NCBI RefSeq assembly: GCF_036288925.1
Contig: NZ_CP127167.1
Coordinates: 1,488,001 to 1,552,000, forward strand
Origin: Haemophilus parainfluenzae
GTDB lineage: Bacteria; Pseudomonadota; Gammaproteobacteria; Enterobacterales; Pasteurellaceae
DNA length: 64,000 bases
Direction of reading: 5' to 3'
Part shown: one piece after another, positions 19,249 through 26,363 of the stretch
How the letters are laid out: every line of letters begins with the position of its first letter
Numbering within the stretch: position 1 is the stretch's first letter
Made by a program: the position numbers and the translations under genes
The notes under the pieces: model-generated
Told to the model about the DNA's origin: nothing
Database searches by the model: none
Seen by the model: the letters and a program-made list of their open reading frames with translations, nothing else

Positions 19249-20169
19249 ATGATGCAGGATATGATAAATGGCTTATTAATTGTCTTAGTACCGATGGTGT
19301 TAGGCTATCTACTGAAGGTCAATAATAAATCCTATATCGCAAAGATTAATCATATTGTCATGTTTTTGCTTTACATCATCCTTTTCTTAATGGGGTATTT
19401 ACTTGGTCAATTGGATGATTTAGAACATAAACTTCCTATTATTGGTACAACCGCATTGACGCTATCGGCGATCATTTTGGGTTCAAATATGATCGGTCTG
19501 ATGCTTTATGATCGTTTTAATCCTGCTGAGCCACTTAAATCACAAGGTAAAATTGATTCTCGTTGGCATTCCTTAATCGATTCTCTCAAGCTTTCGGGCA
19601 CAGTGGTACTTGGTACTCTTTGTGGTTTCTTTTTTAAATCCTATCTTATGTTGCCTACAGGTATAAATCTATATGTATTGATTGTGCTGATTTTCTTTGT
19701 GGGTATTCAACTAAGAAATAACGGCATTTCCTTAAAAGAAGCACTTTTCAATAAACGTGGTTTCCAAACAGGGATGGTGTTTACGTTTACCTCGTTACTA
19801 GGTGGCGTGGTTGCTGCTTTCGTTTTAGCGATGCCCATTACTCAAGGACTCGCTTTTGCCTCTGGAATGGGCTGGTATTCGTTATCTAGTGTGGTATTAA
19901 CTAATGCGTGGGGACCGGTGCAGGGTAGTATTGCCTTTTTTAATGATTTATCCCGTGAAATTGTGAGTTTATTTGTCATTCCATTATTTATGCGTCACTT
20001 CCGTTCAACCGCGATTGGAATCACGGGGGCAACTGCAATAGATTGTACATTGCCGATTATTCAAAAAGCAGGGGGCATTGAAGTCACGCCAATTGCGATT
20101 TCATTCGGCTTTGTGACGAATATTCTGCCACCATTGTTATTGGTTTTCTTTTCCAGTATTCCGCTATAA
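19249..20169 (+). CDS. lysO: LysO-family lysine exporter
   Basis: A 306-residue inner-membrane protein of the LysO (YbjE, DUF340) family, known in E. coli to export lysine and its toxic analogue. About eight hydrophobic segments are visible. Family motifs: SGMGWYSLSSV near residue 205, LSREIVSLFVIPLFMR, and GATAIDCTLPIIQKAGG near residue 262. Two adjacent ATGs exist; the second (19252) has the better 7-base spacing to GGAG. Together with the riboswitch-controlled importer at 8152-9672 it suggests active lysine homeostasis. The Mu-like remnant begins shortly downstream. Confidence 0.88.
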   Translation: MMQDMINGLLIVLVPMVLGYLLKVNNKSYIAKINHIVMFLLYIILFLMGYLLGQLDDLEHKLPIIGTTALTLSAIILGSNMIGLMLYDRFNPAEPLKSQGKIDSRWHSLIDSLKLSGTVVLGTLCGFFFKSYLMLPTGINLYVLIVLIFFVGIQLRNNGISLKEALFNKRGFQTGMVFTFTSLLGGVVAAFVLAMPITQGLAFASGMGWYSLSSVVLTNAWGPVQGSIAFFNDLSREIVSLFVIPLFMRHFRSTAIGITGATAIDCTLPIIQKAGGIEVTPIAISFGFVTNILPPLLLVFFSSIPL

Positions 20170-20421
20170 AAAGATAAAAAAGAAATACAAAAACAAAAGC
20201 GTTAATCGTTATTTTTCGATTAATGTGGGGGAGTGACAATATTTGCATAAAGGAAAAGAAAAAATTTGGCGGGAAAAATTTGGCTTAGGGCTTGTGTGGT
20301 GCGGGATTGGATGATTTGCCGGTCGGATTTATGCAAAAATAAAAATGGTGGGAAAATCTGTAAAATGGTCGAAAATTGGGTTTTATTTTGCATAAAAATG
20401 AACGGTGGATTTGTAGTTTTT

Positions 20422-20461
20422 AAACCTTTTTAAAATTTTAAAGATCATTTTAAAAAGGTTT
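20422..20461. repeat. 15-bp perfect inverted repeat (10-base loop)
   Basis: AAACCTTTTTAAAAT at 20422-20436 and ATTTTAAAAAGGTTT at 20447-20461 are perfect inverted copies. It lies just before a strong terminator with no gene in between, so it may be part of a small transcribed RNA or a protein-binding site in the Mu-like left arm. Confidence 0.6.
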
Positions 20462-20484
20462 TAAAGTTTTTAATAGATGGGTTT

Positions 20485-20516
20485 AAGGCGGTTTCTGTGT
20501 GGAAACTGCCTTTTTT
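20485..20516 (+). terminator. Orphan rho-independent terminator
   Basis: AAGGCGGTTTC (20485-20495) and GAAACTGCCTT (20502-20512, one G-U pair) followed by TTTT make a strong terminator on the + strand, but no gene ends here. It may end an unannotated small RNA or stop read-through from lysO. Confidence 0.7.
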
Positions 20517-20696
20517 ATTGGTTATTTATGGTTATTTTGGTGCGTTTGGGTGAAATCTAGCGGTTTATTGTGTGTAATTATGGGTAGAATTAGCGAAAAT
20601 GCGCCATTATTTGGCGATATTTGAAAGGAACACTGGCATCCGTGCCGTTGTGTTTTAAAATATTAAGAAAGCGCTTGTGAGGCGGTTTTTTGGGGA

Positions 20697-20722
20697 TGTT
20701 ACCGACATTGATGTCGGTGACA
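20697..20722. repeat. 26-bp near-perfect palindrome 3' of the repressor gene
   Basis: The core ACCGACATTGATGTCGGT (20701-20718) is a perfect palindrome with a 2-base centre; flanks TGT/ACA extend it with one mismatch. No T-run follows, so it could be a binding site or a factor-dependent terminator of the repressor transcript. Confidence 0.5.
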
Positions 20723-20724
20723 TA

Positions 20725-21444
20725 TTAGAAGTCCCGATAACCACGCACGACTTGCCCTATCACGACAAGGCTGTTTGCTTCTTCTGTGTCTAGTTTTAAT
20801 GGGCGATAGGATGGGTTGTCACTAATTAGCTCTACTCCACCGTAGGTAAACTGTACTTTCTTTACCAACATTGATCCGTTGTGGTTTAGTACAAATATTT
20901 TCCCTTCTGTTAATTCACGCTTAGAGCGGTCAACAATAATTTCTTCGCCATCTTTCAGGGTAGGCTCCATGCTTTCCCCTTTTACGGTAAACATTGCACA
21001 ATGTTTTGATTTATTGCCAGTTCTTTGAAACCAAGAGCTTTCAACCATTATGTAAGCTGAATCATATTGTTCTTCATTTTCTAAACCTAAGCCTGCTGAA
21101 ACTCTGACACCCCTAAAATCATCAATAGGTTCGTAGTGATCTCTGTTCATCTGTTTAAAATCAGCAAATCCATTCTCTTTTATAGCGTGCTCTTCCATAG
21201 CTTTGAATGCATTACTCTTTATGGATTGAATGCTATCTCTTAGCCCTAAAGACATCTGTGCTTCTTTTGGCAATGTAGATATATGGTATTCGAACCCACC
21301 TCCTTTTATACCTTTAGCTTCTCTAGATAGCCAATTTTCATTTTTAGCTTTCCTTGTGATGTTTGTTGCATGAGATGGCAGTCCATTTAGCTTTAAAGCC
21401 TCAAGTTCTTTGGCAGTAAACCAAACTTTATCTAATGATTTCAT
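20725..21444 (-). CDS. Mu-type phage repressor with LexA-like S24 peptidase domain
   Basis: A 239-residue regulator. Residues 1-65 look like the Mu-type winged-helix DNA-binding domain (VWFTAKELEALKLNGLPSHATNITRKA), shared by Mu repressor and transposase N-termini. Residues 130-239 are an S24/LexA-like self-cleavage domain: FTVKGESMEPTLKDGEEIIVDRS contains the nucleophilic serine (ESMEPT), and MLVKKVQF provides the lysine. It would hold the element silent and be released on DNA damage. It is divergent from the Ner-like gene, across a region full of TGATTAAG sites. Two phage-type domains and position make the assignment firm; the exact phage is not known. Confidence 0.85.
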   Translation of the reverse strand: MKSLDKVWFTAKELEALKLNGLPSHATNITRKAKNENWLSREAKGIKGGGFEYHISTLPKEAQMSLGLRDSIQSIKSNAFKAMEEHAIKENGFADFKQMNRDHYEPIDDFRGVRVSAGLGLENEEQYDSAYIMVESSWFQRTGNKSKHCAMFTVKGESMEPTLKDGEEIIVDRSKRELTEGKIFVLNHNGSMLVKKVQFTYGGVELISDNPSYRPLKLDTEEANSLVVIGQVVRGYRDF

Positions 21445-21455
21445 AAATCACCTTT

Positions 21456-21617
21456 CTTAATCAAAATAATTTAAAAAGATTCAGCCGATTAAGTTAAATA
21501 AAATCAATAATTTAAACACCGAATAGAAAGATTTTATAAAATTTTATTAAATCACCTATTGATTAAGAAAATGATTTGATATATATTCTAAATCGTAGAT
21601 GATTAAGTACTTAATCA
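21456..21617. promoter_or_regulatory. Operator array of the Mu-like genetic switch
   Basis: The divergent repressor/Ner promoter region contains five copies of the half-site (T)GATTAAG or its complement: 21456-21463, 21487-21493, 21560-21567, 21600-21607 and 21610-21617. The last two form the perfect 18-bp palindrome TGATTAAGTACTTAATCA. These are the likely binding sites of the repressor and/or Ner. Confidence 0.7.
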
Positions 21618-21653
21618 AGTAGTCAAACAACTAACTTTTAAGGATCGCACAAA

Positions 21654-21875
21654 ATGAAAGAAAAAGGAAGATTTAATGATATGCATAGAGCTGACATTAG
21701 AGCTGAATTGATTAAGAAAGGGATTTCATTAGCTCAATTAGGGATTCAGCATGGATTAGCAAAAACAACTCTAAGAAATGCGTTTGATAAACGCTATCCA
21801 AAGGGGGAAAAGATTATTGCTGATGCACTAGGTAAGGAACCAAAGGATATATGGCCAAGCAGATACTTAGACTAA
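21654..21875 (+). CDS. Ner-like helix-turn-helix transcriptional regulator
   Basis: A 73-residue protein of the phage Mu Ner/Nlp family. The HTH is visible as ELIKKGISLAQLGIQHGLAK followed by TTLRNAFDKRYPKGEKIIADALG, the usual Ner layout, ending in DIWPSRYL as in the family. Ner acts like Cro, turning down early transcription. It starts after AAGGATCGC and faces the repressor gene across shared operators. Its next gene follows after 15 bases. Confidence 0.88.
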   Translation: MKEKGRFNDMHRADIRAELIKKGISLAQLGIQHGLAKTTLRNAFDKRYPKGEKIIADALGKEPKDIWPSRYLD

Positions 21876-21890
21876 TAAGGAAGGATTATC

Positions 21891-22304
21891 GTGAAACTAT
21901 GGTTTATTCATGAACGTGAGGAACGCGAAGAGCGTGAGCGTAAAGAACGTGAGGAACGTGAAGAGCGTGAAGAGCTAAAAAATAGAGAAGAACTAATCTA
22001 TAAGTATCTAGCGAAATGGCTAACAGATAACTGGTTACAAAGTGTGCGCGAAAAATCTTATGATAAATACTTAAATAAGTATGGTGCGAAGGCTCAAGTA
22101 AATCAAAATGGACTGCAAGCTTTACTCGACATACCATTCGAGCGAGATGCATATGGTTCAGATGGGGTTATTAATCCTGACGCCTACGCCGACGCTAAGA
22201 CAGCGATGTTAAACGAGTTAGAGCGTATTAAAAAAGGCGAGGTAGATTTAAATGCGACCAAAGATTTTGAAATCGTAAAATATGATTATAAAAACATTTT
22301 ATAA
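21891..22304 (+). CDS. Hypothetical phage protein with Glu/Arg-rich N-terminus
   Basis: A 137-residue protein I do not recognise. It begins with GTG, well placed after AAGGAAGG. Residues 9-33 are an almost pure alternation of Glu and Arg (blocks such as EREEREERE), encoded by imperfect repeats of GAACGTGAG-like units, and should form a charged helix. The C-terminal hundred residues are ordinary and end in a USS-like terminator. It follows ner in the same direction. If the Mu-like element suffered one big deletion, the junction lies in or just after this gene. Confidence 0.6.
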   Translation: MKLWFIHEREEREERERKEREEREEREELKNREELIYKYLAKWLTDNWLQSVREKSYDKYLNKYGAKAQVNQNGLQALLDIPFERDAYGSDGVINPDAYADAKTAMLNELERIKKGEVDLNATKDFEIVKYDYKNIL

Positions 22305-22307
22305 CTC

Positions 22308-22336
22308 AAAGTGCGGTCAATTTGGGCCGCATTTTG
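22308..22336 (+). terminator. Uptake-signal hairpin terminator before the methyltransferase
   Basis: AAAGTGCGG and CCGCATTTT pair (one G-U) around a 10-base loop; the left arm is an exact uptake signal, the right arm has one change. It separates the phage early genes from the repeat tract. Confidence 0.7.
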
Positions 22337-22365
22337 TTATAAGTCAATGATTATAAGAGATAATA

Positions 22366-23283
22366 ATGACAAACAAACAAACAAACAAACAAACAAACAA
22401 ACAAACAAACAAACAAACAAACAAACAAACAAACAAACAAACGGAGTGTACTATGTTTAAACAAGCACCACTACCGTTTGTTGGGCAAAAGAGGATGTTT
22501 TTAAAGTGCTTCGAGGAAGTGTTAAACGCCAATATTAAGAATGATGGCGAGGGCTGGACTATCATTGATACATTTGGCGGGAGTGGTTTATTAAGCCATG
22601 TAGCAAAACAGCTCAAGCCTAAAGCACGCGTAATTTATAACGATTTTGATGGGTATGCTGAACGATTAGCACATATTGATGACATTAATGCACTTCGCGC
22701 ACAGCTTTACGCGGTAGTTGATAACGCTACGCAAAAAAACAAAAGATTGACGAAGGATTGTAAGGCAGAATGCATCAAAATCATTCAAAATTTCAAAGGT
22801 TATATTGACCTAAATAGCCTGGCAAGCTGGCTTCTTTTTAGTGGCCAACAAGTGGCAACATTGGACGACTTATTTCAGCGCGATTTTTGGCATTGTGTTA
22901 GACAGTCTGATTATCCGAAAGCGGATGGATATTTAGACGGACTTGAGATTGCGCGCGAGTCATTCCACACGCTTTTACCTAAATTTAGCAGCGACCCTAA
23001 AGCATTATTTGTTCTAGACCCGCCATATTTATGCACCCGCCAGGAAAGCTATAAACAGGCGACGTACTTTGATTTAATCGACTTCCTCCGATTAATCAAC
23101 ATCACGCGCCCTCCTTATGTATTCTTTAGCTCAACAAAGAGTGAATTTGTTCGCTTTATCGAATATATGGTAGAGGATAAAGTTGATAATTGGGAAGCTT
23201 TTTACAACTCCGAGCGCGTTGTTGTTAAGGCTTCAGCAAGTTATTCCGGCAAGTATGAAGATAACATGGTTTATAAGTTTTAA
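22366..23283 (+). CDS. Phage-type DNA adenine methyltransferase, likely phase-variable
   Basis: A D12/Dam-like N6-adenine methyltransferase of the alpha order: motif X (PLPFVGQKRMFLK), motif I (DTFGGSGLLSH) and the catalytic motif IV (LDPPYLCT, DPPY). It resembles HI1523 of H. influenzae FluMu, reported as a sequence-nonspecific adenine methyltransferase. Two starts are possible. ATG at 22366 reads through the ACAA tract, giving six TNKQ repeats and 305 residues. ATG at 22453 has GGAG six bases upstream, starts just before motif X and gives 276 residues. The tract length here keeps the long frame open. A strong terminator follows. Location at the right end of the Mu-like element is the place of mom in Mu. 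Confidence 0.82.
   Translation: MTNKQTNKQTNKQTNKQTNKQTNKQTECTMFKQAPLPFVGQKRMFLKCFEEVLNANIKNDGEGWTIIDTFGGSGLLSHVAKQLKPKARVIYNDFDGYAERLAHIDDINALRAQLYAVVDNATQKNKRLTKDCKAECIKIIQNFKGYIDLNSLASWLLFSGQQVATLDDLFQRDFWHCVRQSDYPKADGYLDGLEIARESFHTLLPKFSSDPKALFVLDPPYLCTRQESYKQATYFDLIDFLRLINITRPPYVFFSSTKSEFVRFIEYMVEDKVDNWEAFYNSERVVVKASASYSGKYEDNMVYKF
22369..22442 (+). repeat. ACAA tetranucleotide tract (18.5 units)
   Basis: 74 bases of uninterrupted period-4 sequence (ACAA), 18 full units plus AC, directly after an ATG and ten bases before a second start codon of the methyltransferase. Tracts of this kind in Haemophilus change length by slipped-strand mispairing and switch genes on and off. Confidence 0.97.
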
Positions 23284-23295
23284 TACTTAAAATTT

Positions 23296-23330
23296 AAACG
23301 CCCTTTAATGATGATTTAAAGGGCGTTTTT
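23296..23330 (+). terminator. Terminator after the methyltransferase
   Basis: AAACGCCCTTTAA and TTTAAAGGGCGTTT form a stem of about 12 pairs with a short loop, followed by a T-run. Confidence 0.88.
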
Positions 23331-23459
23331 ATTTCAGTTTGATTTGTGATTCATTTTACATAAAGGTTTCAGGATTATGCAAAATAAATTCCAATTTTAT
23401 GCAAAAAGTTTTGCGAACTTATATTAACTCTTTTTCTTATATTTTAATATTAGGAATTA

Positions 23460-25727
23460 TCAGTTTCTATGCATGGCAATAACAGCCTGACCTAAACTGA
23501 GGCCTCCATCACCCATCGGTAGTTTATGCGCACTTAATACATGGAATTCGCTCAAATTTTCTTTTAATAAGCGACGTAGTAGTTGGTTATGCATCACACC
23601 ACCAGATAACACGATAGTACGGCATTGGTATTTGCGAGCTTGATTTGCAGCAAGTTCAGCAAACCCTTGGGCGAGAGCATAGTGAAAGGCGAAGGCTTTA
23701 TCTTCAACAGAAGCATGATAATTCAACCAACTTTGCCAAAAGTAAGCCAAATCCAGTTTATTGCCGATAAGCGGCATTTTTACTGGAATATTGATCGCAC
23801 TTTTTGGGTGTGTAGCAAAGGATGAGTTATTTGCCAGAACTTCTAGATGGCAGGCGGCTTCGCCCTCCCAAGAAACAATGGTTGGTGCAATACCGAGAGC
23901 ATAAGCTACGGCGTCAAATAAACGACCAGCAGATGATATAGGTGGACAATTGAGTCCGCGCTCAATGGCATTGACTAGTATTTGCCAATTCGGTTCAGCA
24001 CAAGTTTTTGTGAGTATTTCTTGCCACTGTGGCACAAATTGATGCAGGTGAGCCAGCCAGTTGCGCCAAGGTTGTTTCGCTGCAAGATCACCGCCTGGTA
24101 GAGCAACAGCCGGCAGACCACCTAAATATTGACTATGTTGATAGTCAACGAGTAGGCATTCGCCTCCCCAAAGTTGTCCATTTTCGCCCATGCCGATACC
24201 GTCTAGAGCAAGACCAATTACTGGTTCATTACAATTGTGCTCGGCTATCACGCTGACAATATGAGCATGATGATGCAGTACTTCTATTGGTGTGATTTGT
24301 TGCTGTTCGGCAAGTTGTTGACCAATGGAAGATGAAAAATAGCCAGGGTGAGCATCAACCGCGATGATGTCTGGTTTAAATTGATAAATCTGCTGAAATA
24401 ATGCAAGATTTTCACTCAATTGTGACCGCACTTGTTCATTTGCTGTATCGCCAATATGTTGGCTCAGTACGGCTTTATTGTGACGTAGCAGGCAGAATGT
24501 ATTTTTCAGATCAGATCCTAAAGCCAACACATTCTTCGTGCTTTGTGTTTCAAGTGGTATTTCATCGGGTACATAGCCACGAGCGCGACGCAATGTTTCT
24601 AATCCATCGAAGGCAACACGAACGAGACTATCATCGGCACGTTGTAGAATATCGCGGTTGTGACAAAGATAAAAATCAGCTAAATCAGCTAATTGTTCCA
24701 CTGCATGTTCATTTTTCAATACAGGAGGATGTCCGCTTGCATTTGCAGACGTCATCACGAGCGGACGATTAACCGCTCGTAACAACAAATGCTGCAGTGG
24801 GTTGCTTGGAAGCATTACTCCGATTTCCTGTAAGTTTGGCGCAATGTTATTCGCAATATGCGGCACTTTGTGTTTTAAAAGAAGTACAATTGGCGCAGCA
24901 CTGCTGGTTAGTAATTCTGTTTCTTGGGCACTTAAATCTTGTAAAAACTGCAGGTCAGGCACCATAATGGCTAATGGTTTTGTCGGACGATGTTTCCGTT
25001 GACGTAATAAATCAACAGACTTTTGGTTATTTGCATCACAGGCTAGGTGAAAACCGCCTAAGCCTTTAATCGCAACGATATGACCTTGTTGTAATAAAAG
25101 TGCGGTCTGTTTTAGCGCAGTTTCATGAGTAGCAAGCGTTTGTTCTCGATCTTGTAACCAAATATGGGGGCCGCAAACAGAACAAGCATTGGGTTGAGCA
25201 TGAAAACGACGATCAGCGGGATCTTTATATTCTTTTTCACATTGTGGACAAAGTGGAAAAGAAGCCATTGCCGTGTTTTTTCGGTCGTAAGGAATTGCCT
25301 TGATGATGGTAAAACGCGGACCGCAATGGGTGCAGTTAGTAAAAGGATAATGATAGCGTCGGTTATTGGGATCGAATAAGTCAGCTAAACAATGTGGACA
25401 GGTAGCTGCATCTGGAATAATTTGCGTGTCCATTTGATTGTTTTCACTTTCCCGAATGGTAAAGCCCGTTACAGCGGTTGCTTCTGGCCAATCTATTGGA
25501 CGCTGAGTAATGTCAGTAATTTGCGCTAGCGGCGGGAGTTTGTTTTGCAGGTCGGACAAAAATTGCTTGAGTGCATCTGCTGATGGGGAGACAAAACGAA
25601 TTAATACGCCTTGCCCATCATTATTTACATCTCCGTTTAACTTATATTGATTTGCCAGAAGCCAAACAAAAGGGCGAAATCCCACGCCTTGAACCTTTCC
25701 TTTTATGCGTAATTCGATCCCTTGCAT
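23460..25727 (-). CDS. hypF: Hydrogenase maturation carbamoyltransferase HypF
   Basis: A 755-residue protein that makes the thiocarbamate on HypE, source of the CN ligands of the NiFe centre. Domains in order: acylphosphatase (GKVQGVGFRPFVW near residue 9), two zinc fingers (CPHC...CTHC near 108-135 and CPQC...CSVC near 158-184), a YrdC-like domain (KGLGGFHLACDA near residue 222), and a Kae1-like domain (HHHAHIVSVIAEHN, LALDGIGMGENGQLWGGE, LSGGVMHNQ). Full length. It follows hypC by 13 bases. The Mu-like element ends within about 50 bases of its stop codon. Confidence 0.97.
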   Translation of the reverse strand: MQGIELRIKGKVQGVGFRPFVWLLANQYKLNGDVNNDGQGVLIRFVSPSADALKQFLSDLQNKLPPLAQITDITQRPIDWPEATAVTGFTIRESENNQMDTQIIPDAATCPHCLADLFDPNNRRYHYPFTNCTHCGPRFTIIKAIPYDRKNTAMASFPLCPQCEKEYKDPADRRFHAQPNACSVCGPHIWLQDREQTLATHETALKQTALLLQQGHIVAIKGLGGFHLACDANNQKSVDLLRQRKHRPTKPLAIMVPDLQFLQDLSAQETELLTSSAAPIVLLLKHKVPHIANNIAPNLQEIGVMLPSNPLQHLLLRAVNRPLVMTSANASGHPPVLKNEHAVEQLADLADFYLCHNRDILQRADDSLVRVAFDGLETLRRARGYVPDEIPLETQSTKNVLALGSDLKNTFCLLRHNKAVLSQHIGDTANEQVRSQLSENLALFQQIYQFKPDIIAVDAHPGYFSSSIGQQLAEQQQITPIEVLHHHAHIVSVIAEHNCNEPVIGLALDGIGMGENGQLWGGECLLVDYQHSQYLGGLPAVALPGGDLAAKQPWRNWLAHLHQFVPQWQEILTKTCAEPNWQILVNAIERGLNCPPISSAGRLFDAVAYALGIAPTIVSWEGEAACHLEVLANNSSFATHPKSAINIPVKMPLIGNKLDLAYFWQSWLNYHASVEDKAFAFHYALAQGFAELAANQARKYQCRTIVLSGGVMHNQLLRRLLKENLSEFHVLSAHKLPMGDGGLSLGQAVIAMHRN

Positions 25728-25740
25728 AACGCAATCCTGT

Positions 25741-26016
25741 TTATTTTTGATTTAAGCCAAGAAAATCGCCGACTTCGTGTTCTAGCTGGCTCATGGCAAT
25801 TAAGGCTTCTTGCGTTTGTTTGGCCTCTTCTTCATCGATAATCGTCATGGCAAAACCCACATGCACGAGTACCCATTTACCAACGAGAGGTTTGGGGTCA
25901 TCCTGACAAATTAATGAAATATTAACTTCTCTTTTAACACCACACACATCGACTACAGCAAGCTGTAATGCACTGTCTGCAACTTGAATAATTTGTCCTG
26001 GAATACCTAAACACAT
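25741..26016 (-). CDS. hypC: Hydrogenase maturation chaperone HypC
   Basis: A 91-residue HypC/HybG-family chaperone that carries the Fe(CN)2CO group together with HypD and binds the hydrogenase large-subunit precursor (here HyfG). The essential cysteine follows the start Met (MCLGIPGQI), and [12 protein letters not shown] is typical. An AAGGACAG site precedes the ATG. It heads a hypC-hypF operon divergent from hyfA. The upstream region has a perfect 9-bp inverted repeat, CGTTTATTG/CAATAAACG (26052-26074). Confidence 0.95.
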   Translation of the reverse strand: MCLGIPGQIIQVADSALQLAVVDVCGVKREVNISLICQDDPKPLVGKWVLVHVGFAMTIIDEEEAKQTQEALIAMSQLEHEVGDFLGLNQK

Positions 26017-26051
26017 AATCTGTCCTTAGTTAGAATGTTTATGAGATAAAT

Positions 26052-26074
26052 CGTTTATTGTGTTTCAATAAACG
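26052..26074. promoter_or_regulatory. Perfect 9-bp inverted repeat upstream of hypC
   Basis: CGTTTATTG (26052-26060) and CAATAAACG (26066-26074) with a 5-base spacer lie 36 bases before the hypC start. It could be a regulator site or a leader hairpin; regulator unknown. The rest of 26017-26363 is treated in the FNR and NarP entries; nothing else stands out apart from a short AACATAA/TTATGTT repeat near 26176. Confidence 0.4.
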
Positions 26075-26245
26075 TACTGCGAGTGTGAAATTTTATCATG
26101 TAAGCACCTAAATTTGTATAGCCATATTTTAAATAAGGCTACTGCATTTTTGTTTAAAGTCTGTTCACATTTTTAACATAAAATTATTATGTTTCACTGT
26201 TATTTAACAGGTGCATCAGAGTAATAGAAAAACAATGGAAATCTT

Positions 26246-26259
26246 TTGATCTTAATCAC
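26246..26259. promoter_or_regulatory. FNR-like (or CRP-like) site in the hypC/hyfA divergent region
   Basis: TTGATCTTAATCAC matches the FNR consensus TTGAT-N4-ATCAA at 9 of 10 defined positions; with one more base each side (TTTGA-N6-TCACA) it also matches CRP at 9 of 10. It lies 105 bases upstream of hyfA. Confidence 0.55.
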
Positions 26260-26296
26260 AAATTTTCGAATTAGTTCTTGAGCTTTACTTTTTTAC

Positions 26297-26323
26297 AGGA
26301 GTATCCTTACTCCTAGAGTGGTT
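26297..26323. promoter_or_regulatory. NarL/NarP-like heptamers upstream of hyfA
   Basis: AGGAGTA (26297-26303) and TACTCCT (26308-26314) both fit the NarL/NarP heptamer exactly and are perfect inverted repeats; TACTCCT-AG-AGTGGTT has the 7-2-7 layout with the second half at 5 of 7. Nitrate repression of the hydrogenase would fit, but the evidence is only pattern matching. Confidence 0.35.
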
Positions 26324-26363
26324 ATTGTAAAAAACGTTATTTACATACAAGGAGGGGGAATGT

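Larger units (their letters stand above)
20170..20724. other. Non-coding left arm of the Mu-like element
   Basis: 555 bases with no convincing gene. It holds an inverted repeat TTAATCG/CGATTAA (20204-20225), three TTTGCATAAA-type motifs (20242-20251, 20328-20338 inverted, 20386-20397) that recur at the other end of the element, a 15-bp perfect inverted repeat (20422-20461), a strong + strand terminator (20485-20516) and a palindrome just 3' of the repressor gene (20697-20722). Composition is G/T-rich compared with the flanks, as expected for phage-derived DNA. Confidence 0.5.
20242..23407. mobile_element. Internally deleted Mu-like prophage remnant
   Basis: The block between lysO and hypF holds, in Mu-like order, a Mu-type repressor on the minus strand, a divergent Ner-like regulator, a small charged protein, and at the far end a DNA adenine methyltransferase of the type found in the mom position of H. 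influenzae FluMu. Both flanks carry copies of the motif TTTTGCATAAAA in inverted orientation: left at 20242-20251, 20328-20338, 20386-20397; right at 23375-23384 and 23395-23407, with a degenerate copy at 23354-23364. These look like transposase end-binding sites. Transposase, lysis, head and tail genes are missing. The exact ends are not defined; coordinates here are the outermost motif copies. Confidence 0.7.

Noticed and set aside
22369-22442. CRISPR array
   Set aside because: It is a pure 4-base tandem repeat without spacers; no cas genes in the window.
22344-22616. Minus-strand open frame with VCLF repeats
   Set aside because: It is only the reverse reading of the ACAA tract and of the methyltransferase; no ribosome-binding site, and low-complexity translation.
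20221-23427. ATTAA as the target duplication of the Mu-like element
   Set aside because: ATTAA is common in this AT-rich DNA, the left copy lies within another inverted repeat, and the right end implied does not finish in CA; kept only as a weak candidate.
24401-24772. 123-residue plus-strand frame inside hypF
   Set aside because: It is antisense to well-conserved hypF coding sequence, with no similarity to known proteins and no ribosome-binding site.
26017-26363. Sigma-54 promoter for the hyf operon
   Set aside because: No TGGCAC/TTGC pair with correct spacing was found on the + strand.
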